Source: Chitinophaga skermanii
Lineage (GTDB): Bacteria > Bacteroidota > Bacteroidia > Chitinophagales > Chitinophagaceae
NCBI RefSeq assembly: GCF_003259335.1
Contig: NZ_QLLL01000015.1
Span: 1-64,000, forward strand
Length of the DNA: 64,000 nucleotides
Direction: 5' to 3'
Under the pieces are notes generated by a model. That model was not told where the DNA came from and searched no databases. It worked only from the letters and a program-made list of their open reading frames with translations. The translations under genes were made by a program, and so were the position numbers. Below are positions 13,301 to 18,749 of this stretch, in pieces. Each line of letters opens with the position of its first letter. Position 1 is the stretch's first letter.

Positions 13301-13991
13301 CCCCGGTGTATTGCAGTTTTAAAATTCTTTTGTTCGCCACTAAATCAATAAAATAATGATTCCCCGCTGGGTCGGAAGTCGCACCTGGCATTATCGAATA
13401 GTCGTCTGCCATACGGGATGCAGCATTTTGATAGGCTCCATTTAAGTTTGGCGCGTTCCACATCGTTAAGTGACTAAAGTCGGTACCATTACTGCTTACA
13501 ATAAAACCCCGGATTTCGTTGTTATTCTTTTTATTGAATTGAATAGCTTGAACATAAGGGTTGCCCGAAGGGTAATTATCTCCTGTTGAATTCGTTGGCA
13601 AATTTACCTTGAAAGGTGTGCTTGCTACAATTTCGTACAGGCCCGAGGCGAACACATTTACGTACAACTTGTTGAACTGGTCAAATTCTAAGCTCGATGG
13701 CGGTACTGGATTTAACAGGTCAAACGGAATACTATGACTAGTATAGTCTGAAATATTGTTCGTTGTAGTATTAAGCATTTTCACATAATACCTGCCTTCC
13801 CCGCTGCCGGCAGAAGGATCCAAATCGGTAAAATAGAGATTACCATTGGTGTCCTTAGTAAGGGTCGACAATTGTGTACCCGTAGTAACGGCCGTTTTGA
13901 GGTACGACTGTGCCTTACTAGTTAATGGCAATACCCAAGTGCAAAGCACAATTGCCAGCACCTGTACGTACAGGGAGTAAAATTTTTTCAT
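1389..13991 (-). CDS. Giant repetitive surface adhesin with T9SS type B sorting domain
   Basis: A single uninterrupted 4200-codon frame. Residues 1-27 are a Sec signal peptide. Residues about 28-335 look like an NHL/SMP-30-type propeller (repeated DTNGNLYFTD, DKDGNLYVTE). About 335-700 hold cadherin/VCBS-like beta domains. From about 700 to 3710 run Ig-like domains of roughly 100-120 residues, in which a type with YKxGD, a central TFxYTV and GDxDTDGI recurs and partly alternates with a type carrying FSEP, DTTY and DLAGN. Then come a cadherin-like domain (about 3820-3920), a PKD/Ig-like domain (about 4025-4110) and a C-terminal gliding-motility-type sorting domain (TPNGDGVNDRWVI ... FDRAGRMVYY, about 4110-4200; type B CTD). 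It should be secreted by T9SS and displayed on the surface. The acidic DxDxDG loops suggest calcium binding. Substrate is unknown. Confidence 0.93.
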   Translation of the reverse strand: MKKFYSLYVQVLAIVLCTWVLPLTSKAQSYLKTAVTTGTQLSTLTKDTNGNLYFTDLDPSAGSGEGRYYVKMLNTTTNNISDYTSHSIPFDLLNPVPPSSLEFDQFNKLYVNVFASGLYEIVASTPFKVNLPTNSTGDNYPSGNPYVQAIQFNKKNNNEIRGFIVSSNGTDFSHLTMWNAPNLNGAYQNAASRMADDYSIMPGATSDPAGNHYFIDLVANKRILKLQYTGGNNFSQAMFLSGKYYSSIASDKDGNLYVTESTDGRNFDIVKYSPTAVELLRIPNALVGSYGGLGGNDFEQPRGMVVMPNGTIYANSGNESTTGGYQYTMYKFEPDVKVLSVLPIQASPVSVRNNEEFYYIVSGNAPLNGLTKDNLTLVDVGGNIQFEKITDITFSGNDALVYVNSGYANTGQLRLTVASSSSGLSLTSAPVTSITTYVTNLAPSVDGTSTSITYTEGDPAINLHNSIVASDDGTILRGVSVYAVSGGENSDSLIFVNTDSTQFGRVQASYSVAAKTLTISLVDPNDTTFTIAKANRVLNAVQFKNTSQNPSATPIVYRFTATDWVYGTTGTSTVSVTVNKVGVNDAPVITGPANTISLTNIQTLEFKDSTLITVSDPDINPGSGDYTITATHGVIRVFSTGAESASVSGTTTMANLNSLLRYEYSYAPGFGYFGPATITITFNDKGNSPPPAQTGTYTMNLDIVPGAAAVTSITATGTGNSKFGIGQTVAFNLTFSEPVKVSNTPTITINTTPVRTLNYVTGSGTNTLTFNYVVQPGDVATALDVTSLSHNDGFITNLSGLEAYLGLPPTKIAPARLIEIDGVVPTFTQVAPPANKTYKYNELMVFTVSASEVLDTANLKQLTLQVTIGDTVRAVPVYNYTVENGVTKINFNYHVQPFEVDNDGVVIGSLELPTGLAVKDQAGNEVTNFAIATIPATTAVLVNAAELKIIDFKIPADGGYKINDELRFVVRFNQPIWSFSAAQFKVNINGVDRLATAAYAGDSIVYTVPVFWNDPKDTLHVPTAIGLYYNTIKGLNTDMPLVDPSLPYRSAANVIIDGVPPTGNWTLEIPNVTTGRDSIPYKLKFTEPVTGVIPSKFTVSIGGGLTGVIEGFTNINDTTYTFYVKITGTGIYSLSLNSTFNINDIKDAVGNPLSNSLLTPAPILIDRRAPTATSFNPPNSKTYAIGEQLLFGINYNMPIVATGTIRLPLYLGTDTIYVPLSYVSGNTNYIFYYTVKEGDVDTDGIKVGVMESDSAMTSEYGIPLVPAQIPNAILVNTKVDGIRPYVTAVSASPASLLLKVGSIATTAITFNEQVTVSGAPTATLQIGNRTVNATYTATNGNDLVFQYTIVEGDEAPTGFEVVGFKLNGGTIKDVVGNETVDTASAVFPVTGSKVDGVSPTIIRWERLLPERTNATALTYRITYSEPVNGNISLFNQLNGLTVLSNTMVKESDTSFIATIQVSGSGTLTPTTIASTIVDLANNPSTSTAVTGPSYTVDQAAPSIVRVETADSTYREGQNIFFDVVFDEAVKYTGTVYLPLKLATLPNTSAIAVSQTNDSTVRFRFTVPANARETIGVQAAYNISNGITDTLGNAYAPIATIIRTVAKVDAVRPNINNVTIPAKTYHIGDSLDVNIVYDEAVTVVDSPMLKIRLNGNNTEVLAKYLGKANASTVTFRYIVEEDVVPTISDITIFGNVDRTNGSVTDMVGNLSQESGYTYTLADCLIDAVRPVVTSLVLEKPDARTPAFPADMISLYFHTSEKINTPSLDMFNLTFTNGLMLGTGTNVTAIDDTTYRIVFDMSGNNGLDGTVTAAVPGITNLTDIAGNVLTQAITSNAYYFDRKAPAFTTIDLPTAKTYKIGDTLTYVLHTNEPITLTGAPRLNVSSNGISFYANYDSHTDTTITLKAVTVATNANNASTVIDNILELNGSTIVDLANNDIQLTVPTANTTNIRLDGKRPGISSLGYYNNRTFKVGDVVNLTVYFDEKVTVQDTLRFYMKIGNKVAVVPGVFQSNGTEMRFDYTVVAGDSGVIAYDSLAYGIAVVRDIAGNDLVQSPQNVVTTSIADAVGPKVTAVTVTPASAMIGTTISANVQFNEAVNFQSSAKVYATVNGQAVIFDTPTAGSGHSIDFTLTVTEGLEARNSIHIDSISYVTDVNDNALQNPVNIDAAIDVIDAVRPQVISFTRLDANPNNLQEVSYQLVFSEKMKGTIQNAIQFNTTGTLGVAGLSAASTDNITYTIKPRFISGVGTLHLSLKQGYLTDSIGNTLTAADQMLSETFYIDRIAPVVDTVLVPADSTYKKGETLHFAVQYSKPVTVTGTDAYMNIVIGAATKQATFVSSNNNTLQFAYTVAEGDLDTDGIVVDPTLVLGTTTIVDSVNNAAATALANMAPTNAVFVNGVTPAVTSIVAGVANNRYKIGSTLPIDVTFNQAMNISNSVTMELKLGGDTKYATLNTVTGNTAIFNYTVQEGDPEVNIVTTGNFVLNGGAIKTQQGVNLTGTLSDTSFTSRFVDGIRPYVTSVVTDKDSTKVIPATNVAYTFAFNEYFANWSVSTFEVVTTGTLNATMTTLQNIATNSIRVDLNTAGSGTLTLKVKSPNAIVDIAGNAMAAGEVVGTTLRIDNDRPTITGIIPPADSTYRLGNKLQFGVQLSEPLASALDDLQLNLITTNGVPAATYDSTSADGKTIFLSYIVAAGDKANGIELFDTLRTVAAYGPPYDSAGWLLDMNIPSAFQQYPNINIDATSATVTTVTVPDSTYKLGDVITATATFSTPVTAQGNVQLPIQIGASNVLATVTPVTNSTTVMFTYTVQAGDFDMDGISFNAPIDLNGGTITTINSQRAATLTIPATTLSNAKVDGIRPTIQSITASASPMATGNYKFTVTFSERMRHDYTSADIVTGTAVLNNSYVNIQPSVTVFEYNGVVTGGDGTATLDFSKVNLLDEAGNTLDTTGVNIPVIIIANKPATITNITVPADSTYRLGNVMNFDVTFDQALTIVDPANAPRLPFTIDGNIVKYASHTGTTGNTYHFQYTVVADDMDADGIVVGDKLLGSLQNQYNVLADTTINNIPNTANIRIDAKAPVATTVKYPAADLYGIGQTIQIKVGFNEAVTYTGTPKLSIILKDGSVVFADVVNGNHTDTLTFQYTVKEGDEKKQLAVSSTIDLTASTITDMHGNNLVNTLPNITTAKVIDGVRPTITSYTLLSASPMTTGQVNIRLITSEPLTPITTQWSSFTTTGNVQLSNFSEVQAINTIYFTTNVNGGDGTITHVLPIPTDLAGNTADTTGLGKIIIDVLNSAPAITNITVPADSIYRAGEVLRFNVTYNQAVTLADAANVPYLPFTIGTKAVKAVHVSNNGNIQSFEYTVQTGELDTDGIEIGTAIRNQFKNALGTIADSSIIGTPSTANVKVDAVQPKVVSVKYPTAGRNGLGAVLNFEVTFDEPVVYTGAPIISLPFNNATRTATILSGNGTNTLVFTYTVQTGDQQHHVALANAISTVAGSSITDIAGNNAILTLPTAPATSGVHVDGIIPVVTGVKVIPSTSSNAQQVRYVVAYSEKVLGANIGLFNIQTTGTLTYTWNIYHYNDSTILAADVTGAGKISFSLNSPNNMKDSSGNPLAPYTNVVSTIIDNVRPTVNISTTAANRINTPFPVNVVFSKPVTGFLVNDISVTNGAITGFTGSGANYSFTVTPMTDGVATVSIPANGAIDSLGNQNLASADTIRINYDRTPPVVTPVTFAINEKSSVGAVLGTIYATDASNIFTDWRIDVNTDQNNNGVPDFVLNATTGKLTINDADLRYLVSHTLTIQVSVTDGLNRSAQQAIIINLLSINNAPTGLTLSKNSILENNASGATVGTFTTIDTDADDTHTYTLVTGTGDTDNAAFSILGNALRINQVTNYEAKNTYSIRVRTTDKGGLFFDQTFIINVVDVNEAPTVGTIAAQKACATTETHTITVQNVTPGPETSQTITPTITADNNLFDVLTASYNATAKTVTITYRLKANATGNAFVTLTVQDNGGTANGGIDKVSTSFMFTVNAVPVVTISSDKGLNVSKGATVVLTATGGLSYTWSNADGIITGINSPALTVRPMQNTTYTVTAKNADGCTGTASVNMTVIEDFKIDATNVLTPNGDGVNDRWVIKNIDAYPQNEVKIFDRAGRMVYYKKGYLNEWDGKVNGRPLAEGTYYFIVDFGPNLPKSKGFITLVNNDL

Positions 13992-14003
13992 TATGTAGGG
14001 ATG

Positions 14004-15182
14004 TTAAACACACAAGAAAGGATTCTTCCATCCCGATATGCTGTGTGTATGAATATTTTCAAACACGTTAGCATCGTAGGAAAGTCCTCTTCCTTGCTCG
14101 ATTATCATTTGCTGAATGCGATTGTTTGTTAAATTGATTTTGATGATCTGTGTGTTAGGTACGGCTACGCCCGATTGCGGGTGGAAATTTCTTTCACCGC
14201 GGGGTCCACGAATAGCTTGTGTTCTTAATAGCGATTTCACAGTATCCCAATCACGCTTCATAGCATGCGGGAGTAACTCTCTCCAAACAAGTCCGGCCTC
14301 ATAGCCCAACACAGCATATATGCTGGCAGGTTGCCCTGTTAATTTTTCGAAAGTTTTTACAAAGGATTGGTTAGGTTTGGATTCATCGGTTCTATTCCAC
14401 ATCATGGCTGAATACAGCGACATGTCGATATGTTGGAAATCACTGAGAATATCCGGGTAGGCCATGGTTTCGATTACAACGAGGGGTATTTTTTTGTGGA
14501 AACCATGTGATACCCACTGCTGCAAGAATTGAGTGCCTTCATCGCCACTGAAGATGGCGTGAACATAAGGCGGCAGCGTGGTTTGGAGGGAAGCAAAAAA
14601 GTCCGTTAAGTCTAACGGCTGCTTCATATTGGATGGGGTATTTTTTTTGATAACAGTAGAGTGTATGTTAACACCGCCTGCTTGTGCGGCACCCTGGTAA
14701 AAAGCAGCATTGAGATGATAGCCCGCTTCGTAAAGTGTGCTTACTACATGCCCACCATCCCCAAAATGCTTCTGTGCCCAGTAGCCTAAGGCGTATTGGG
14801 ATTGCCAGAGTTGATGCGAATTGTAGAAGATGTTTTCTCCAAGGTGCTCGTGGTATGGGATATATTCTCCCATATCAAAGAAGAACCCTACACGCCGCTC
14901 GCGGTCCAAGCTTGGCAGAATCTCCGGGATGGTTTTCATACTAATCAATCCCGATAACACATCCACCCTATCAAAATTCAACAGCTTCTGCGCCGCTTGG
15001 GTTGTGATAACGCTTCCTCCTGTATGTGTATACTCTTGAACGAACTGGATGGGTGATTGCTGTGGCGATTGCACACCCATGCCTATCATCCATGCCGTTG
15101 TAATATGCTGCGCATAAAACGGGTAGATAGTCGACAAAGGTGTTAAAAATCCTATTTTAATGGGCCACGAGTTCATCATCAT
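14004..15182 (-). CDS. Periplasmic-binding-protein-fold protein (Leu/Ile/Val-binding type) without signal peptide
   Basis: The 392-residue product starts KIGFLTPLSTIYPFYAQH, a typical first strand of type I substrate-binding proteins (Peripla_BP_6), and continues with the alternating two-lobe pattern (DVLSGLISMKTIPEI; HAIFSGDEGTQFLQQW; ASIYAVLGYEAGLVW; IRGPRGERNF near the end, as in branched-chain amino-acid binding proteins). No signal peptide or lipobox is seen before the first strand, and there is no ABC permease or ATPase nearby, so ordinary nutrient capture is unlikely. It lies between a tail-collar protein (31 nt upstream) and the giant adhesin (12 nt downstream), suggesting a role in sensing or assembly linked to them. 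Fold assignment is fairly sure, role unknown. Confidence 0.75.
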   Translation of the reverse strand: MMMNSWPIKIGFLTPLSTIYPFYAQHITTAWMIGMGVQSPQQSPIQFVQEYTHTGGSVITTQAAQKLLNFDRVDVLSGLISMKTIPEILPSLDRERRVGFFFDMGEYIPYHEHLGENIFYNSHQLWQSQYALGYWAQKHFGDGGHVVSTLYEAGYHLNAAFYQGAAQAGGVNIHSTVIKKNTPSNMKQPLDLTDFFASLQTTLPPYVHAIFSGDEGTQFLQQWVSHGFHKKIPLVVIETMAYPDILSDFQHIDMSLYSAMMWNRTDESKPNQSFVKTFEKLTGQPASIYAVLGYEAGLVWRELLPHAMKRDWDTVKSLLRTQAIRGPRGERNFHPQSGVAVPNTQIIKINLTNNRIQQMIIEQGRGLSYDANVFENIHTHSISGWKNPFLCV

Positions 15183-15213
15183 TTCAAATTCAGTTCAAAT
15201 CAGTATAAATAAA

Positions 15214-15807
15214 TTACGGTCTTGATGGGAATGTCCCTGCTGTACAGATAACGTAATTCAAAGTCAAAAACGGTTGCATATTATTATGCGGCATAGAACT
15301 ACCTGCAACAGCTGTATTCCCACTTACTTTTGCTTTCGCCATATAATCGGTTACAGTAGCCGGTGGCGGTGCATATAAATTTATTGGACGTGATAATGGG
15401 CCTGTTCCTACATTTGGTGGGATACCTAAAGCGGCATTATTGCCCGTTGGGTTATTTGTTGTTCCAGCACTGCTATTAACCGGTACATATGCATTCAAGG
15501 AAGCATCCGTGATTAAATGTACGTGTTGTGGAATTTCATTAATTGAAAGCGTTACGGTAGATTGTCCACCTTGATCGCCCATGTTAAAGTTTTGTCCATA
15601 ATTGCTCATTCCTTGTCCAACCGCAACACGACCTCTTAGGTCAGGTATACCGAACGATGTTTTGCCATCTCCTCCAAACGCAATGCCCATTAGAGCGTAC
15701 ATGGCTGTATTTTGTTGAATAGATAGAAGCTGTCCCCAACACGCCAAAGTTTGTCTAGGCGCAAAATTAAATGACAATAAAAGTATCTGGGTGAGATAGT
15801 ATTCCAT
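15214..15807 (-). CDS. Phage tail-collar domain protein (MdpB-like), second copy
   Basis: The 197-residue protein has the collar-domain layout also seen in microcystin-dependent proteins: FAPRQTLACWGQLLSIQQNT, then ALMGIAFGGDGKTSFGIPDL followed by RGRVAVGQG, an HVH motif (EIPQHVHLI), and the C-terminal pattern SSMPHNNMQPFLTLNYVIC. There is no signal peptide. Known collar domains sit in tail fibres and in bacterial proteins of unclear role. It is a diverged paralogue of the upstream gene (15826-16413), 18 nt away, and belongs to the same minus-strand run leading into the giant adhesin. No phage structural genes are nearby, so this is not prophage debris. Confidence 0.85.
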   Translation of the reverse strand: MEYYLTQILLLSFNFAPRQTLACWGQLLSIQQNTAMYALMGIAFGGDGKTSFGIPDLRGRVAVGQGMSNYGQNFNMGDQGGQSTVTLSINEIPQHVHLITDASLNAYVPVNSSAGTTNNPTGNNAALGIPPNVGTGPLSRPINLYAPPPATVTDYMAKAKVSGNTAVAGSSMPHNNMQPFLTLNYVICTAGTFPSRP

Positions 15808-15825
15808 ACTGAATCGTAATAAAAA

Positions 15826-16413
15826 TTAATATTGACTAGGATAAATTCCTTCGCTGATAACGCAATAAGTTATCGTGTTATAGGGCATCATATTTGGATG
15901 CGGCATAGAGCTGCCCGCAATATTTGTAATGCCATCCGACTTCAATTTCATTTTGACACCTTGCGACACACTTGCCTCTGTGTTATAGGGCTTATAGCCT
16001 AATTCTACAGTGGATACGCCTATAGCATGAACATAATTTGTTGGATTATTGGTTACACCATTTGTATTAGCTACCGGTTGTTGTATAGAGATAAAAGCAT
16101 CGGATAATGCATGCGTGTGAGTTGGTAGTTGCGACGTTAAAAGTGTTACGGTAGCAGTACCACCTTGATCACCCCAATTGTAAGTCTCGCCAAACAATGT
16201 AGTACCCATACCCAATGGTACGCGGCCTCTCAAATCAGGCAATCCAAAAGTATTCGCACCATTTCCACCAAATTTTATACCCATCAAGGTATACAATGCT
16301 TCATTCCAAGAAATTTCAGCTGTACCTCCATTAGCCATTAAAGTACCCGCAGGTGCAAAAGTTCCTGCCATAGCTATTATAGTTCCCAAATATTCATCAG
16401 TGCCTGCAAACAT
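15826..16413 (-). CDS. Phage tail-collar domain protein (MdpB-like), first copy
   Basis: The 195-residue product begins near EYLGTIIAMAGTFAPAGTLM, contains ALYTLMGIKFGGNGANTFGL followed by PDLRGRVPLGMG, an HTH-type histidine cluster (QLPTHTHAL) and ends with GSSMPHPNMMPYNTITYCVI. This is the canonical tail-collar/MdpB wording. A signal peptide is absent. It precedes its paralogue by 18 nt and follows the GH109-like gene by 18 nt, so all five or six genes are probably co-transcribed. Function is not known for this family outside phage tails; a structural or ligand-binding role at the cell surface or in a secreted particle is only inference. Confidence 0.85.
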   Translation of the reverse strand: MFAGTDEYLGTIIAMAGTFAPAGTLMANGGTAEISWNEALYTLMGIKFGGNGANTFGLPDLRGRVPLGMGTTLFGETYNWGDQGGTATVTLLTSQLPTHTHALSDAFISIQQPVANTNGVTNNPTNYVHAIGVSTVELGYKPYNTEASVSQGVKMKLKSDGITNIAGSSMPHPNMMPYNTITYCVISEGIYPSQY

Positions 16414-16431
16414 TCGTTTTAGGTATTTATG

Positions 16432-17589
16432 TTATACAACAGTATTAAATTGTGGAAACGCGATTTTTGTTACCCCCAACCGGCGCGCTTTCTCAGCCAA
16501 TGGCAATACCACGCTGCAGGTAGCAGAAGCTACTACATCGTGTGGTGCATTCTCCTTTCTAAGCAAAGCTTGTACAAACCCATCCAGCGCTAAATACGCG
16601 GCGTGGTTTTCTTGCTCGCTACGGGCAGATTGCCATGCGGGGTGTGCATTGTCAGCAAAATAAGCAGCTGCATTGCCCCAAGTTGTATCAGTCGACAGTT
16701 GTAGGTAGTTCAAAATATCGGTATAAGTACCCTTTTCGCCCTTGATTTGAAGGCCAATGGAGAAAGGTGTTTCGGTATCATGACTAGCTTGTAAACAAGA
16801 AGTAGTTTGATCTTCATGCGTTAATACAAGCATTGTAACATCACGACGCGTAATGTATGTTCTTGGTACTAATTGCTTTGAAAATTTATTGATTGCTACC
16901 GCTGCGTTTTGTTCTTCGATGGATAACGTTGTAATAGGACTAGCATGCATAGAACTGGTAGCCGCTAAAGCATGTACGGGATAATTGCCATGTAAACTTT
17001 GCGTGAGCGCACCTCTATAGCCTGCCTTACTAAACTTTATACCACCGAGTAAACCGGCAGTATAAGCTTGCTTCACCGCCATAACATCGGGGCGATACAA
17101 AACATCGTCGAGGGTAGAATATTGCAGGTTTTGTTGTTTTGCAATACGAACAATATCGATATGCTCTTCCACTGTTTCTCCCATCACTAATTCGCAAGCC
17201 ACATGTTTACCGGAAAGCAACGCTTCGCGGGCCATCATGTAATGCGATTGGTACGGGGTAGCAATCAGAACGAGGTCGATATTTTGTGCAGCGATAAGTG
17301 CTTGGTAAGCTTTGGGACTTCCAGTAAATACTGCGGGGTTTTTCGTGCCGCACATTTGTTGTGCGACCTTGATTTGTTGGGCATTTTCGTCGCAGATGGC
17401 GGCTACATGCAAATTGGGGTGTTCTAACGCATGTTGTAAATGCATTAATCCACATGTTCCCAAGCCGATGACACCGACGCGCAATTTTTGGTTGCTACTG
17501 CTAGCCTGCAAGATGGATGTGGGCAATAACGCCATACCTGCTCCTACAGTAAAAGCCCTCTTCAAGAAGGATCTCCTGTTATTGTGCAT
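16432..17589 (-). CDS. Gfo/Idh/MocA family protein, GH109-like, Tat-exported
   Basis: The 385-residue product starts with a Tat-type leader (NNRRSFLKRAF) and then the dinucleotide fold (LRVGVIGLGTCG). The usual catalytic lysine motif EKP is replaced by ELV (KHVACELVMG). Replacement of the lysine, the segment DVLYRPDVMAV, and the C-terminal HPAWQ and EKARRLGVTKIAFPQF resemble NAD-dependent GH109 glycosidases (alpha-N-acetylgalactosaminidase type), which use NAD in a redox hydrolysis and are often Tat-exported in Bacteroidota. It is shorter than typical GH109 proteins (about 440-460), lacking part of the middle region after the Rossmann domain. Glycosidase activity is therefore inferred, not certain. 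First gene of the minus-strand run. Confidence 0.75.
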   Translation of the reverse strand: MHNNRRSFLKRAFTVGAGMALLPTSILQASSSNQKLRVGVIGLGTCGLMHLQHALEHPNLHVAAICDENAQQIKVAQQMCGTKNPAVFTGSPKAYQALIAAQNIDLVLIATPYQSHYMMAREALLSGKHVACELVMGETVEEHIDIVRIAKQQNLQYSTLDDVLYRPDVMAVKQAYTAGLLGGIKFSKAGYRGALTQSLHGNYPVHALAATSSMHASPITTLSIEEQNAAVAINKFSKQLVPRTYITRRDVTMLVLTHEDQTTSCLQASHDTETPFSIGLQIKGEKGTYTDILNYLQLSTDTTWGNAAAYFADNAHPAWQSARSEQENHAAYLALDGFVQALLRKENAPHDVVASATCSVVLPLAEKARRLGVTKIAFPQFNTVV

Positions 17590-17707
17590 ACTAGGTTTTA
17601 TACTCTATTCTATTATAACCGTGATAATGGGGTCTTTTCAAGTTGATGGTTAAAATTAGGCTGACAACATGGAAGTATAAATATGGCCGCGAAAATATGC
17701 ACTAAAA

Positions 17708-17715
17708 CAAATATA
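17708..17715 (-). promoter_or_regulatory. Candidate -7 box for the GH109-like/tail-collar/adhesin run
   Basis: The minus strand reads TATATTTG, matching the Bacteroidota -7 consensus TAnnTTTG, about 120 nt before the ATG at 17589. No matching -33 TTTG is visible, so support is partial. Confidence 0.35.
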
Positions 17716-17845
17716 AAGAAGAAAAAACCTGTATTTTTTATTCACACTTTCGGGGTATAAGGCCCTAAAAGCAGTGAAAATAATGATTATCAACACATAG
17801 TTATTTTTAATAATTAATAGAAAAATAGCCTGTTTTAAAAATTCT

Positions 17846-17876
17846 TTTGGTGGTTACTGGGAAATAAGTACTTTTG
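17846..17876 (+). promoter_or_regulatory. Bacteroidota promoter of the NAD(P)-binding reductase gene
   Basis: TTTG (17846-17849) and TACTTTTG (17869-17876) are separated by 19 nt, matching the -33/-7 consensus and spacing for the primary sigma factor of Bacteroidota. Transcription would start about 5-8 nt downstream, giving a leader of roughly 115 nt. Confidence 0.7.
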
Positions 17877-17901
17877 TACTGTAAATATATTTATTACAGT
17901 A
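17867..17901 (+). promoter_or_regulatory. Two palindromic operator candidates over the promoter
   Basis: AGTAC-TTTT-GTACT (17867-17880) is a perfect palindrome that covers the -7 box. TACTGTAA (17877-17884) and TTACAGTA (17894-17901) form a second perfect inverted repeat with a 9-nt spacer, overlapping the expected start site. Palindromes with TAC/GTA half-sites at genes for small NAD(P)H-dependent reductases are typical of HxlR-type repressors. No such regulator gene is present in the window, so the binding protein is inferred. Confidence 0.6.
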
Positions 17902-17998
17902 TAGTACGGTTGATTGCTGCGAAAGCAGATTTTTTTTACTAGTTAACTGTAACAAAATATACAACAGAATTATTCCAAGTATTAAATCAACATACAAA

Positions 17999-18652
17999 AT
18001 GAAAGTAGCTTTAATCGGCGCATCTGGTTTCGTTGGCGCCACCGTATTAAACGAATTAATCTCACGCGGTCATGATGTAATTGCCATTGCGAGAAATATA
18101 GAAAAAATCGACGCCACTTCCGATAAATTAACGAAAGTACAAGCCGATGTTTTTGATGCAGCTAAACTTGCGGACATCTTGCAACCCGCAGATGTGGTGA
18201 TTAGTGCTTATAATAGTGGTTGGACAAACCCCCATATTTACGACGACTTCTTAAAAGGTGCTCATGCCATTCAGCAAGCAGCAAAAACAGCCGGTAACAA
18301 ACGTTTAATCGTTATTGGCGGTGCCGGTAGCTTGTACATAGCAGAAGGTGTACAGTTAATCGATACCCCGGAATTCCCAGAAGCGTTTAAACCAGGCGCC
18401 AGCGCAGCAAGAGAATACTTAAATCAATTACGCGAAGAGAAAGAATTACCATGGACTTTCCTCAGCCCAGCTATCGAAATGCATCACGGTATCGAGCGTA
18501 AACGTACCGGTACATACCGTTCCGGCCTCGAAAATCCCGTTTTCAATGCAGAAGGGCGCAGTTGGATTACTGTAGACGATTTAGCTGTAGCGATCGTTGA
18601 CGAAGCAGAAAATGCACAACACATTCAGCAACGTTTTACAGTTGCCTACTAA
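17999..18652 (+). CDS. NAD(P)H-binding atypical SDR family reductase
   Basis: The 217-residue cytosolic protein has an N-terminal Rossmann motif (KVALIGASGFVGATVL, GxxGxxG) and the DVVISAYNSG and IGGAGSLY segments typical of the small NAD(P)H-binding family PF13460 (YwnB/YtfG-like, about 210 residues). Members are quinone- or azo-reductase-like or of unknown substrate. Lacking the classical YxxxK tetrad, it is an atypical SDR. It stands alone, with its own promoter, palindromic operator candidates and a terminator after it, which suggests induction by a small electrophile or quinone (inference). The ATG at 17999 is the first possible start. Confidence 0.85.
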   Translation: MKVALIGASGFVGATVLNELISRGHDVIAIARNIEKIDATSDKLTKVQADVFDAAKLADILQPADVVISAYNSGWTNPHIYDDFLKGAHAIQQAAKTAGNKRLIVIGGAGSLYIAEGVQLIDTPEFPEAFKPGASAAREYLNQLREEKELPWTFLSPAIEMHHGIERKRTGTYRSGLENPVFNAEGRSWITVDDLAVAIVDEAENAQHIQQRFTVAY

Positions 18653-18673
18653 TCAAACTCAACATACATCACT

Positions 18674-18703
18674 AAGGGGAACGCTGTTATCGGTGCTCCC
18701 CTT
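18674..18703 (+). terminator. Intrinsic terminator of the reductase gene
   Basis: AAGGGGA (18674-18680) pairs with TCCCCTT (18697-18703), followed by a T-run. It is 22 nt after the stop codon. Confidence 0.75.
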
Positions 18704-18749
18704 TTTATTTGCAAGTTGCGGTACGCACACGCAGCACTTACGTAAAATA

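Larger units (their letters stand above)
17590..17998. other. Divergent intergenic region with promoters and palindromes
   Basis: This AT-rich stretch separates the minus-strand adhesin run from the plus-strand reductase. It contains a TAnnTTTG box for each direction and two palindromes over the plus-strand promoter (listed separately). No credible gene is seen in it. Confidence 0.7.

Noticed and set aside
15214-16413. Tail-collar genes as prophage remains
   Set aside because: No other phage structural, lysis or integrase genes are near, and both copies lie in a tight run with a host-type T9SS adhesin.
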